Below are positions 11,801 to 21,608 of a stretch of DNA of 64,000 nucleotides, piece by piece; position 1 is the first letter of the stretch, and the number at the start of each line of letters is the position of its first letter. This stretch comes from Ectocarpus siliculosus (lineage: Eukaryota > Sar > Phaeophyceae > Ectocarpales > Ectocarpaceae). The stretch is from NCBI GenBank assembly GCA_000310025.1, contig FN649744.1, positions 1,193,845 to 1,257,844 of the forward strand, given 5' to 3'. Under the pieces are notes generated by a model. That model saw nothing but the letters and a program-made list of their open reading frames with translations, was not told the origin of the DNA and ran no database searches. The position numbers and the translations under genes were made by a program.

Positions 11801-14800
11801 ACCGCCTTCTGGTTCATCCTGGTGAAAGGTAGCCTGGGCCGGCGAAAACCCGGCATATCGCTCCGTCCCGGTGTTGCAGGGATGTGAGGTCAATGGTCCC
11901 ACGACCACGGCATGCTTTTACACGAGTACACCCCACACGCGGTCAATGGTCTAACAACTAAACTCATGCCGAACTGAGTACCCCCCCCCCCCCCTCCCCC
12001 CCCGTAAGCTGTTCACTTTATCGACGCACCTTTGTTTTGACTCGAAGTGAGGTCAAACGGTAATCGCCGCCGTCCCTCTTCCACCAATGCCGCTTCCCCC
12101 CGACCCTCGCCATACTCGCCAGCAGCAGCAGCCGCAGAGCCGTCTCCCTGATCCCCTCTATGGCCGCTAACGCCGCCACCAATGCCGCGAGTTCTGGCGT
12201 CTCCTGAGCGCGAGAACGATCTGGCTGGCGAGGAGCTCGTCGTACGCCAGGCGAGATCGGGTGGCACCGGAAGGTCTCAAGTCTTCCTGTTTTGTTGCAA
12301 AAAAAAAATCGCGGCGATATTTTGGTGTGTGGGTGTAGACTAGAAACTGCAAAGGCAGCAACAGCAGTAGCCGCAGCGGCAGCGGCGGCAAAGAAAAGTA
12401 GCGTCCAGCGAGCAAAGAGGTTCGATAGCACGAGAGGAGGGAGGTGCTACCACAAAAAGGGCGGCGGAGAGAGGGGTGTGTGTTTCGTCAGAGATTCTCC
12501 CGCAAAGCGCCCTAGGGGGGGAGGATCAACCAAGCCATCCACAAAACACCCCCCGCTGCTCCTGAAGCCATCTTCTCATCAACCGGTGTTCAGGATCGAT
12601 CCAAAGAACGCTTCGCTCGGGGCTATCTCGCAGAAATGGTGATCGGCGCGCTATGCTACACTCACTGCTGTAGGTGACATTACGTAAGATATCACGCTCC
12701 CTGGATTGGTTCTGCAAAGCTCGACTACACCACACGACGAAGAGGATGCCACGAGTCAACTGATACGTTTTCGGAAAGCTGCCGTTCCACCGCCGCCATT
12801 TTCGGCACCACGTCTCTCGCTCTCTCTATGCCCTGGAGTAATCGATCTTTGAAAAATCGGCCCAAAGGGGGGGGGGGGGGGGGTGATATCTTACGCCACG
12901 TACTCCGGCAGACATCCGACAAGACACGCCGTGTGTTAAGCAGAGGCACAGAGAGAGGGGGGGGCGTCGCGCACCTCCTGTTGAGGGCTGTGGGCCGCCG
13001 ATAGAGCTTCCCGAAGGCTTGGCCAACCGTGCTCCCGCATCGTTTCCTGGTCTATCCACTCCGGCGGAAACTGCGTCACCCCCTCCAGCTGGTCGAGCGC
13101 CAGGGCGATGACCGAGCGGAGGCTGGACCCGCTCAGACCGGCGGTGAGGGGGTACGTGGGCTGGATAACTAACACCTGAGGGTACATGGGTTGGGTGGGG
13201 GGGCGCGTGCTCATGTTTTGCATTGTTAGACCGTTGAGCACGCGTCCTCGAGAGGACGGAGTACTGCTGTTGCCGCAGGACCGATTGCCGATGGCCAATC
13301 GTTCCTTCCTACTTGTGCCAAAGGTGGGGGAGATCATCGGCAGCGACGGTGTGGGAAGGGGCAGGAGTGATTGAAAACAGTACGGGTTCGGTGGGAAGGG
13401 GGCTAGATGAAGAGTGTGGGGGGGGGAAGGGGGGCAGGACTAAAAAACGTCGCTCATGGGCTCGATGTTTTGGATTCCTTGCCTAGTGGACCGTCAAAAG
13501 GGTCAAAGTGACCCCGTTCCCGTAAGCACCGCAAAAAAACAACCAACCCCTGCACGGCGCCAACGCTTCATCTGCGGTGTTGCAACGTGGCTCTTGGTAG
13601 CAGAGAGCATGCACCAAACGGAAGGTATGCTCGTATCACCTGGCACATGCCAAGCTTGGACTCAAGAGACGGAAATCTAACCTTCGAGGCCACCCGCCCC
13701 AACGCGTTTCGTTTCGGGAATCCCCCCCCCACACGTATTCGCGCCGCTGGTCCTGACCCCCCTTCTCGACACCCAGCAACGACGTGGCCGTGGCCTGCCT
13801 CCCGAACTGTCCCCACACGATAATCCCCTTGCAGAACCCCAGGTTCTGTGCCCCAACCATGCAGTACACCATCCCGATCCCAAACTATTGTAGAGCAAGG
13901 TCCGGGGGGTTGTGGCTGCTACCAAGAAGACATGGCTCTACACACAAGAGCCAGAACGTGGCCCTCCCTCTAAAAACGCGACTCAATCGACTCATAACAC
14001 TTTCAGTTCCTAAAGCTCATCGACGCCCGTGTGCAACTCCGGAAATGCGCACTAATTGTAACACTTTCAGCTTCTAAAGCTCATCGACACCCGTGTTCAA
14101 ACTCCGGAAAGACGTGCTCCTTGATGGTTGGATCCCTCCCGAGAGGGCCGTGCTGCTCCCTTCCTGGCTCACCTTTTCAAGGTCGGCGGCAGGGGCTACG
14201 ACCTCTGGCGAATTCATCACCAGGGCTCCGCTGTACTTGTCCATGGTGACCTTCCCACTCACCACCTTGGTCTCCCCGGGCTCGTAGTTCTTGCACAGCC
14301 AGGACCTGCGTGTTCAGATTGGCCCAAGGCATGGACAGCAGAGGTGGTGGCTACGGCATAAGAGAGGGTTCGGACATGTCAACAACGCTCTCTTAAATCC
14401 AGTTTATCTTGAAAACCGTACTGCTGTACAATATGTGAAGTTGTCAAGGTCGGGACAAGCCAAAAACACCCTCTTAAAACTCGATTTTCTCTTGAATACT
14501 CTTTAACCCGCTACTGCACAAGTTTCGTAAAGATTCCGACCAACAGCACGTTTGCGTCCGGTTAGGTGGGTCCGGTTGGGTGGCCAATTCGAGGATTTCC
14601 CAACCAATACCGCGCGAAGAAGGATGAACACAGGGTTAAGTGGGGGGGGGGGAGGGGGCATTGCCGGGCCGGACTGAGAGGCGGCTGTCACAGGAGAAAT
14701 CCAGTTTTACCGTCTGGTCATGATCGTCCCTCACACGATGCCTGGATAAACACAACACCAACAAGCTCACACGTCCACGCCCATGTGGAAACTTCCGGTA

Positions 14801-16958
14801 GAATTTACCTAGTGTTGTCCACCGCCAACCCAAAACCGCATCAAAAACGAAACTTCTCCTAGGTGGGCGGATAAGGGGAGGATAGCTCTACTCCGGGGTT
14901 GTCTGCGGTGGACGCACGGAACAAACTACCTGAAGCCGGGTGAAAATGCTTCTCTTGCTCTCACCCGCCAAACATGACGATGTCTATCTTATCCTCCACC
15001 ACGTCAACGCAATGGACGCGTGTGATCCGAGGCGACCTTTTGCGGGGGTCGCTCTGCACCTTCACCACCTGCGCGCGGCGCAAAGCAAGCAAACCAGCCA
15101 ACCACGGGGCGGCGCAAAAGACAAAAACAGCAACCCAGAAACAACGTGAAACAACGAAGCGGCCGCACCACGCGAACGGGGAGAGACGAGGGGAACAAGA
15201 CTGGGACATATCACGGCGAGGAAGAGGAGCGTCGTGGCAACACAAGTGTCAGGCACCCAAGCCATAGTGTGGCGTCCCTGCTCGATTGATACAGCAGCGA
15301 ATGCCGACAGTGACCTACAGCTGCGGTGGCCACAGGTTCCCACCCCACGTCTGCGCGGGTGGAAACCATGGACGAGATTGACCACTTGCCACGCCACGCC
15401 AAAAACCCTACCATTCACTTCCACGAAAGATATAATAGGACGTTCGTCCGAAAGAGGGTACTCAACAGAAGCGCACGAGGAAAAAAAAAACATGATGAAG
15501 ACGTCTAGCAGAAGTAAGGGGTCGGTGTGCCAGACGGGACGACGGGCGTCACCTTGAGCAACAAGGTGGCAACCTCTCCCTCCACGAGATTCGCCACGCG
15601 GCTCGTTTCCCTCCTGTCCACCATCCCCGTCGGAAGGTGCCAGAGCAGATCCGCCACGGTCGTCACACCTGTTTGCCCGAGCGCGTTGGCCGCGCGGAGG
15701 CGGGCAAAGAAAAACAACGCGTAGCGGGTGGGAGAACGTTGGAGCAGCAGCGGATGGAAGAAGAGAGATGTGCGCTCGGGCAGCGGAGTGGAAAACGGAG
15801 CTACAGCAGACTCTACGCGGATACGAGTACGGACATGCACGCAACGACCGGGCAACCATCAGAGGACTTGGGGCAGTCAACAGCGCCGACACCACCAACA
15901 TTGCAGTAACTCCGCGATCGATCCCCCCTCCCCCTCCCATTTCACCTAGCTTGGCCAGCTGCTCGGCCTTCCGCGGCCCTACCCCCTTCAGGGCATCCTC
16001 AGGCGGGCTCGACAGGTAAGACAGGGTCTCCGCGTACGCGTACGACTCGTCCACGACGGCACCCTTCCCCCCCCGCCGCGCAGCAGCTACCCCCGTAGCA
16101 GCCTTCCTGGCTTGCCTGGGACCGCTGCCCTTCTTCCCGCCTCTCGTGGCCGACGTCCCGTCCCCCGTCCCCTTGTCGGCGAAATCATCGGAGGCGTTAT
16201 TGCCGCTGCTGCTGGTTTCTCGTCGCAATTCTCTTGCTGCTACCGTGCTGGTGGACGAGCCTCGTGTGGGGGCGCCGCTGCCGACGGCTGGCGCGCGCGA
16301 GAAGGGGAGAGAGTGGCCGCGAACGGGTGAAAAACACAGAGTCTGACACTTGGTGGGCAGTAAGGGGTGGATTAAGACACACGGCGCGTGCTCCCCCGAC
16401 TTGGAGTACGTGGTTTCGAGGTCACAGGACTATTTAGAACCTGGTTCACGATGCGCAAGTGCTGGGATGCAATACCGTTACGTGCTTCCGCACAGTCTCG
16501 TGGGGAGGCCGGGCCGGGGGTGTTGGTGGTGCTGGTTAGCCTCGAGTGGTGCAAAACACCAAACGTTGCTAGGGTACCGGCGGGCTTCGCCAAACCTGGC
16601 GTGCGGTGCATAAAAGCAATCTTTGCCGGGCGTGTCAACTGAGTTTGTAACGCACTGAGCGGCTTTCTCGCCACACGTCGAGCAGGGGACCCATCGTAAG
16701 CGCGGGAGCGGCTTCTTCTCTCTACACGTCGAACAAGCGGTAACGTCGGCAAACGAGCGGTTGGGTTCACGTTTGCTCACTTTGCAGGCGAGAGAGGCCG
16801 AAGTTTGGCCTCGTGAGCACCCGCCGAGCCGCGGCCGTCCTCCAGGCATGCAGCCCAAGCATGCTGCCTGCTCCTACGAAAGACGCCCGGGATGATGTTG
16901 TGGAAGCAGCAGTAGTAGCGCTGCTGTTCGGTTGCTGATTGCGTGAAGAGAGGGCCAT
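20..16958 (-). CDS. recG: RecG-type DNA helicase fused to a DEDDh 3'-5' exonuclease (21 exons found, 3' end may lie outside window)
   Basis: RecG remodels stalled replication forks and Holliday junctions. Exons in order (minus strand): 16958-16781 (tentative targeting peptide), 16239-15946 (HhH-like [15 protein letters not shown]), 15668-15553 (ends in ATLLLK), 15068-14965 and 14305-14173 (OB-fold wedge), 13160-12975 (PTYPLTAGL), 12286 to about 12180 ([11 protein letters not shown]), 11097-10904 (Walker A GDVGSGKT), 10106-9978 ([13 protein letters not shown]), 9398-9275 ([13 protein letters not shown]), 8758-8679 ([17 protein letters not shown]), 7770-7660, 7075-6965, 6290-6173 (TLLHGKM, STSIIEV), 5796-5626 ([15 protein letters not shown]), 4773-4577 ([18 protein letters not shown]), 3810-2790 ([10 protein letters not shown], linker, VDVETTGL), 2198-2117, 1482-1272, 907-774, 210 to about 20. 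Phases agree at all junctions except two defects listed separately. About 1,330 residues. Splicing is predicted, not measured; the start exon is the least certain. Confidence 0.88.
4348..4556 (+). mobile_element. MITE-like element, copy 1 (in a RecG intron)
   Basis: About 210 bases beginning GTGACGCAAGATACCAC and ending GTGATATCTTACGTCA, so the ends are imperfect inverted repeats (consensus GTGACGYAAGATAYCAC). The internal part shares blocks with the other three copies: CTCGA.TACTCC, a CGGTTTCGGAAAGCT-like block, and a G run just before the right end. No coding capacity. It lies between the RecG exons at 4577 and 3810. Confidence 0.7.
6519..6556. repeat. GGGA-type G-rich repeat (RecG intron)
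   Basis: Consecutive GGGA units on the plus strand (TCCC on the gene strand) within the intron between exons 6965 and 6290. Such runs can fold into G-quadruplexes; that is general knowledge, not shown here. Confidence 0.75.
6965..7075 (-). other. Apparent 1-nt frameshift in a RecG helicase exon
   Basis: This exon corresponds to the RecG segment between the ATPase and helicase lobes. From its acceptor it reads VFWVLP, then hits a stop after a few codons. The neighbouring frame, starting within the same ten bases (about 7053-7060), reads [20 protein letters not shown], which is the expected continuation (E. coli RecG has YWVCTLIEESE here). The exon is 111 nt long, but its flanking phases need 110 nt, so exactly one extra base would explain both observations. 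All neighbouring exons are intact, so a sequencing error or allelic indel is as likely as real gene damage. Confidence 0.7.
8050..8690. repeat. Tandem minisatellite (units of about 100 bp) at a RecG exon-intron border
   Basis: At least four degenerate units, near 8053, 8168, 8264 and 8379, share TCCAGCACAAACTGACCCA-, CATTCCTCAATT- and GACGGGC.CTTCGAGACC-like blocks, separated by C runs. A further partial unit (CGTCCAGCATAACAGGACCC) overlaps the real splice donor of the RecG exon 8758-8679. The block ACCCACCTCCATG, the donor junction on the opposite strand, recurs near 8284. Confidence 0.65.
8505..8615. repeat. Dispersed repeat, copy A (RecG intron)
   Basis: Shares the order GAGAACCCGG, CTCCGTCCCGG, GGGATG.GAGGTCAATGGT and ACGGCATGC, then GAGTACACCCC, with 11822-11935. 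Unrelated to any coding exon. Confidence 0.6.
11172..11246. other. Assembly gap (75 N)
   Basis: A run of 75 N lies inside a RecG intron. The sequence GCGGGAAGCATAAGAGTGAC followed by a G run is present on both sides (from about 11115 and from 11247), which suggests the same segment was read twice and not merged, or a local tandem repeat. The true length and content are unknown. Confidence 0.95.
11285..11430. repeat. Dispersed repeat, copy C (RecG intron)
   Basis: Begins with a G run and CATGTTTTGCATG. It then shares GTTAGAGCGTT, CGCCCTCGCGAGGACG, CCGATGGACAATCGGTCCTT and TGCCAAAGGTG with 13195-13340. Confidence 0.6.
11822..11935. repeat. Dispersed repeat, copy B (RecG intron)
   Basis: Second copy of the segment at 8505-8615 (GAAAACCCGG, CTCCGTCCCGG, GGGATGTGAGGTCAATGGTC, ACGGCATGC, GAGTACACCCC). 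Confidence 0.6.
12671..12898 (+). mobile_element. MITE-like element, copy 2 (in a RecG intron)
   Basis: Begins near TACGTAAGATATCACGCTCC and ends GTGATATCTTACGCCACG, with the shared internal blocks CTCGACTACACCACACGACG, CGTTTTCGGAAAGCT and AGTAATCGATCTTTGAAAAA, then a long G run before the right end. Same family and orientation as the copy at 4.35 kb. Confidence 0.7.
13195..13340. repeat. Dispersed repeat, copy D (RecG intron)
   Basis: Second copy of the segment at 11285-11430: a G run, CATGTTTTGCATTGTTAGACC, GCGTCCTCGAGAGGACG, GCCGATGGCCAATCG and TGCCAAAGGTG. It lies just upstream, in gene orientation, of the exon starting at 13160. Confidence 0.6.
13995..14115. repeat. Tandem duplication, about 60 bp, two units (RecG intron)
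   Basis: CACTTTCAG..CCTAAAGCTCATCGAC.CCCGTGT..AACTCCGGAAA occurs twice in succession (from about 14000 and about 14060) with a few base changes. Confidence 0.65.
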
Positions 16959-17085
16959 GGAGCAGAGGGTAGGGGAACAGCGGGGATAGCAGGGGGTGCG
17001 GCCGATTACATAGAGAGGATGCACGTGACTACGACCTCATGATATCGAATTGTGCACCATTGTGCAATGTACATCCCCTCGGTGG

Positions 17086-17307
17086 CATTAGATATCACGC
17101 AACAACAGTTTGGTCCGATTATCAGAGCGCGATTATTCACAGCCAACACACATGGCGGTGCCGAAAAGGACGGCGTTGGAATCGTGCCTTCCAAAGCTTT
17201 CCGAAAGCATTTCGTTCGATTCATACGTCCTCTTCGTCGGGGAGTGAAGCAGTCGAGCTTCCAAAATCGGTACGTGGCGTGTGGCATCCAATGTCACCTA
17301 CGCATTC
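17086..17307 (-). mobile_element. MITE-like element, copy 3 (reverse orientation, intergenic)
   Basis: On the plus strand it runs from AGATATCACGCAACAACAG to GCATCCAATGTCACCTACG. Read on the minus strand this gives the same order as the other copies, including a CTCGACTGCTTCACTCCCCG block and a TTTCGGAAAGCTTTGG block. It lacks the long G run. More diverged than copies 1 and 2. Confidence 0.55.
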
Positions 17308-17669
17308 TGTACAAAGCAGGAACACTGCGGGTCCTGTGAGTGTACTGTATGCCATGAAGGTACCACGTCCAAAGAAGATATCATGCCCCCCCACAGAATA
17401 CCACAGCCGGTGACAACTTTGCGGCTCAACATGAGCCCACACCTTTGAAATACTCTCAGATCCGGGTGACAGAACACCCCACACCCCACACCCCACACAA
17501 CACCATGTAACTTATGTTTTCCAACGCCAAAACTGTTATTGTCACCGGGCGTGGTACCTTCTGATGTCGTATACGGCACGTCGCTTTCAGAGGGGGTGAT
17601 TCTAGAGACGGTGTTCGACGAGAGAGGGTGCGCGGGGTGGGTAGCCGCCGACCGTCGAACTGGTCGTGG

Positions 17670-17696
17670 CAGCAGCAGCAGCAGCAGCAGCAGCAG
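17670..17696. repeat. (CAG)9 microsatellite
   Basis: Nine perfect CAG units in the divergent spacer upstream of both flanking genes. It is not inside any coding exon I can support. Confidence 0.9.
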
Positions 17697-18934
17697 TGCC
17701 TCGTTTCGGACGACGGGAAAAAAAAGGGGACCTTGTGGTGGCCGCACCCCACCGACGACGTCGGCAGTTACCGACACAAACGCCTACGGCATGTCTCGGT
17801 CACGTACACGGCGGGTTTCTACAGAGAGAGAGAGAGAGAGGCGAGAAGATGCATTGGTTCCGGGGACCCGAGACAACCCACGACGGCCGTCGCTCGCGGC
17901 TCGCGGAGTTTCTTTTCATCGTTGAGGGCGGCACCGCCGTTGTTGCATCCAACCCGACCGCATACAGTACATAGCGGCCGACACGAGTGCCCAACGGCAG
18001 TATCAACCCACCAACTTTCTTTTTAATCCTGGCTTTCGGAGTACGGTCCACCAGCGGACGACAGACAAGCGGTAGCCCTTGCTTGGCCTAGAGCAACAAC
18101 TGGTATACGTTTTGCTCGTAAATGGATCCCACGACGACTCAACGCTGCTCCTGGGTGCGACTCGCATGTTTAAACCGCTTGAATCTTCATTTTCTGCACT
18201 GCTGAGTTTCGGCTCTAGAATATTCACGGACTACTATATGGTGGACGCCACGGAAAGCTCTTACCTGGTTGCACACAAGTTGGTGGGATTTCCGTCCTCC
18301 TTCTCGGCCCCCGAAGCGCGAGCAGGTGCCTAGGGCACCTTCGCCCAACAGCGACAGCAGCAGCGCAAGCAATGCACCTCTCGCAGCAGCAGCAGTCCTC
18401 ATCAATTTACTGGCAGGCACACACGGTCCTGACAACAGCAACTGCCCCCAGAAGCTAAGTCCCGCAACGCTTTGTGTCTCGATAAACTGCGCACGGGAGA
18501 TACAGTGGACCTGCCGTGGCTGTGTTGCTCTTGTTGCTACCGCATTGTACTGCATGGGTGGGCTTGGTCCTGAGGGGGTCTGTGGAAAATATTTCACTTT
18601 GTATCGTCTCTTCGAATGTTGCATGATTCTACGGAGCTCAGCGAAATGTAACATGATTCGGCGAGCAGGCCACTCATTTCATCGTTGTCACATGCTCTTC
18701 ACCAGCCACGACTGCTGTACGACTGCTGCGCTTTGTGACGACGATAAACTTGGAGCACAACCTAGAATTTAGTAAGATCCGGGGATTGATAGCAGCTTGC
18801 GAAAAGGCCAGCACGGGTATATATCCCTGCTAAACATTCTACTCACCGAGTTCGCGAACAACAGCAACGAAGGTCAGCTACGCCGGGGGTCACGAGGTCA
18901 GCTGAGCTGGAGTTGGGGCATGCCCCCCGCTGAC

Positions 18935-19774
18935 ATGGTAAGGCTGACTCTCCCCCTACTGCTCTCCGTGCCTACAGCAGGCCTGGTAAGCCTGCCTTCA
19001 TCGTCACGGGGACTGGTCACGCACCGGTCATCACCGCTCTACCTTTCAACCTCGGCAGCCGCAAAAATTATGTTCGACTGCAGCAGCTGCAGTAGTGGTG
19101 GTGGGATATCATTACCATCTGCAAAAACCGGATGGCCAAGACGAGCGCAGAGATTGCAACGGGGAACCAAGAGCATCAAGCACCCGTCGTTGTCCGGGTG
19201 GGGAGTGGGCGTAGTTTGTGGGGCCGGTGGAGACTCAAACGGCGGCGACGACGAGAGCAGCGGAAGAAGAGATGATGACAGCGAAAGGGGAAATACTGAT
19301 GGCGCGAACAGCGCACCTATGGACGAATGGTCGCTCATGGCTGAGAAACAGGGCGCCAACAGCACGGGCGATGGTGACGATTCGTTGCAAACACCAGCGT
19401 TTTCTTTTTCGGCCCTCGCAGATGAACTTCAGGCGCGTGCAGCACAGAAAACGGCAACAACACGACGGGGTGGTGCCAGAAGCGGAGGAGGAACAGCGGA
19501 TGAAGGGGAAGACGCCTGGTTGCCGCGACTCTTCCCGCCACCGGTACCGGGGCAAGACGACGAAGAAGGAGACGCCATTCAGCCTTTGATTGAGCTCCCT
19601 CTGGACGGGATCCTTCTGCAGTTGTTCCCGGCTCTGCTGATAGGCGTGTTGGGTCTGTTTCTTACGGTCGCCATTCAAGTGGAGGCCGGCAGATTCGACG
19701 GAATGGTGGGCGAGGACGGCGGGGCCGTTGTTGTGACCGACCTTCGAGACACCAGAACGCAGGAGCAACCATGA
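18935..19774 (+). CDS. Hypothetical protein with secretory or plastid signal and one C-terminal transmembrane helix
   Basis: I do not recognise this protein. It is an uninterrupted frame of 280 codons including the stop when started at the ATG at 18935; the frame is open from 18797, with another ATG at 18920. I chose 18935 because it yields an N-terminus MVRLTLPLLLSVPTAGLVSL: one basic residue followed by a hydrophobic core, as in a signal peptide. The middle is low in complexity and acidic (Gly, Asp, Ser rich). Near the C-terminus is a Pro/Asp/Glu-rich patch, then one hydrophobic stretch around FPALLIGVLGLFLTVAIQV, probably a membrane helix, followed by a short acidic tail. A signal peptide followed by a Ser/Thr/Arg-rich stretch would fit plastid targeting through the ER in a stramenopile, but the usual Phe after the cleavage site is not obvious. 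An unseen upstream exon is possible. Confidence 0.6.
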   Translation: MVRLTLPLLLSVPTAGLVSLPSSSRGLVTHRSSPLYLSTSAAAKIMFDCSSCSSGGGISLPSAKTGWPRRAQRLQRGTKSIKHPSLSGWGVGVVCGAGGDSNGGDDESSGRRDDDSERGNTDGANSAPMDEWSLMAEKQGANSTGDGDDSLQTPAFSFSALADELQARAAQKTATTRRGGARSGGGTADEGEDAWLPRLFPPPVPGQDDEEGDAIQPLIELPLDGILLQLFPALLIGVLGLFLTVAIQVEAGRFDGMVGEDGGAVVVTDLRDTRTQEQP

Positions 19775-21608
19775 TGGCTCGGGGGGTGAAGCACAACGCA
19801 TTTATGAAACATGGACCTGGTAGGAGGTATCCCTAAATTCGTTTGAGGAGAACAGGCTAGGAGGTGAGAGGAGGTGCTCTCTCATAACCTCTGTTCTTTG
19901 TCGTGCGTTATTGCGAGAGTTGTTGGCGCTTGCCAGACTATACAAGGCATGGATAAGGTAGTTGAAAAGAGCGGCGGCAAATGCGACCGGGTTGTTTCGT
20001 AGCTTTGATCAGTTTGAACGTTCTGGACTACAATCTCATGGGTGTTGTTATGTAATACTTTCGAGCTTCCTGAGGTCCACCCATCCTTGTTCCTTGTTTC
20101 TTGGAGAGGAGACCGATTGTGTTGGGTACAAAACGACGCACGTGCGCACGTGTGGTTTATCTTGACAATAACCAAGCATAAAAAAATATTCTGGTGGTGC
20201 TTGGGCTGTGTTGCCGCCACAAAAAATACCTTCAATTCTCCGGTTGCTTGTGGTTGCCATGGGCGATGCTTTCACATGTTGGTTACTTTGTCTTCTTCAG
20301 TATCTGTAGTCTACACTTGGCCAATGATTATCTTTTCGACGTCTTCCTCGAGGGGGACATCGGTTGTTGTGTGGACGAATAGGATCAAATCCTGGCGCTG
20401 GGGATGGTATTATTCTCCCAGCATGCGAGAAGGTAGTCCTTCTTCTTGTGAATAACATCGTTGGAAGGCACTGAACGTCAAGTTACACACTTGACATGTA
20501 TTCTCTATTTTGTACGAGGAGAGGTGCATATACACACAAACACGCGCGTGTTCACGATGAAAACTACCACGTACAGTACTACAGCTGTATGATAGACTGC
20601 TTGCTGCCGCGTAGTAGATGATCCCGAGAACAAGATGGAAGTTCGTCGTTCTGAATGGAGTACGGTCAAGACGAAAATATCCTCCGTGGTGAAGCGAGCA
20701 AGTTGGAGTGCTGTTCGGTGTATTGTGCTGAACGTCGACATTGTCCAACTATAGATGGATGTAGCACGCACAGTGACGAGTGCGTGGACAACCACTGGCC
20801 CGATCGGTTTGCATCCATCCATCCATACATACATGAAGAATTATGGGGAGGAATGATCAAATGGCGTATTCGTCATTTGTCATTAGAACTCTCTCGGCTA
20901 TTTTCCCGCTCAGCACGCCCAATCCGCATCCTCAGAGGAAACATTCAACACGTCAAGTCCAGACACCTTGTACATGTAACAGCTGAAACGAGTTACCTAA
21001 AAAAAAATGTACGCAGTGTTGTCCCTCGTCCTGTACGTAGTCTCGGGCGAGAGTTTGCGAGGGTTCCTATATTTGTTTGTTTCACAGCAAAACGCGACAG
21101 CTAGTAGTCAGTCGTGTTGAGGTGCCATTTCATTGTGAGGAGAATATGCCTCCCGACGGACGGGTTGGTCACTACACCTTCGTACACAGCGGCCGTACCC
21201 GTGCAGTAGTTCTTTGAAAGAGATGGATGATTATGAGCTTAAGAAGAAAGGAGGGGTGTCGACACACACAGGCATGGGATTCCAGTTAAGCTTCCGGACG
21301 ATACAGAAAATAAACACCTCCACAGAATGTACGTGTGCTGCAAAACCAGTTGAGTTTTGAATCTGTGCCGAACGCGCTTGAAACCAACATTATTTGCTTC
21401 GAATTTGAGACACTCTGCACCACCCGATAGCTGGACTGAGTTCGCTCGGTCACGCTTGGCATTCCTCGCCACATCGAACCAAAGGAAATAACCAGCCTCC
21501 GGTGGCAGGTCATGGCCACCACACTCTGGACTCTCCGCTCACCCAGAGTAGAGGGCTCCATATTGGCGTTCGACGAAGCGTTTTCTCTTTACAATCTACG
21601 CACCAAAC
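19775..21608. other. Intergenic region with no recognisable gene
   Basis: This spacer lies between two plus-strand genes. I find only short, stop-rich frames with no family motif and no convincing RNA gene. It should contain the terminator of the upstream gene and the promoter of the ankyrin/BTB gene, but no specific signal could be assigned. Confidence 0.5.

Larger units (their letters stand above)
11098..12180 (-). other. recG: RecG intron region with a probably missing exon and an assembly gap
   Basis: The exon ending near 12180 stops after [15 protein letters not shown], and the next recognised exon begins at 11097 with [10 protein letters not shown] just before Walker A. RecG proteins have a further segment between them with an LPF.LT..Q motif (motif Q region). 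I could not find it here. The phases also disagree: phase 2 leaves the first exon, while the second needs phase 1. The interval holds an N run (11172-11246) flanked on both sides by the same roughly 30-base sequence and long G runs, so the missing exon may be lost in a collapsed or gapped stretch. Confidence 0.55.
16959..18934. other. Divergent intergenic region between the RecG fusion and the 18.9-kb gene
   Basis: No protein family is recognisable here. The interval contains one MITE-like copy in reverse orientation (about 17086-17307), three tandem CCCCACA units near 17479-17500, a perfect (CAG)9 run at 17670-17696 and a GA run near 17823-17842. Because genes leave it in both directions, it should hold both promoters, but I see no clear core promoter motif. 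Confidence 0.5.

Noticed and set aside
11790-11850. Minus-strand [11 protein letters not shown] as the missing RecG motif-Q exon.
   Set aside because: Spacing to the conserved Gln is one residue short, the phase does not fit the exon at 11097, and the segment adjoins a dispersed repeat.
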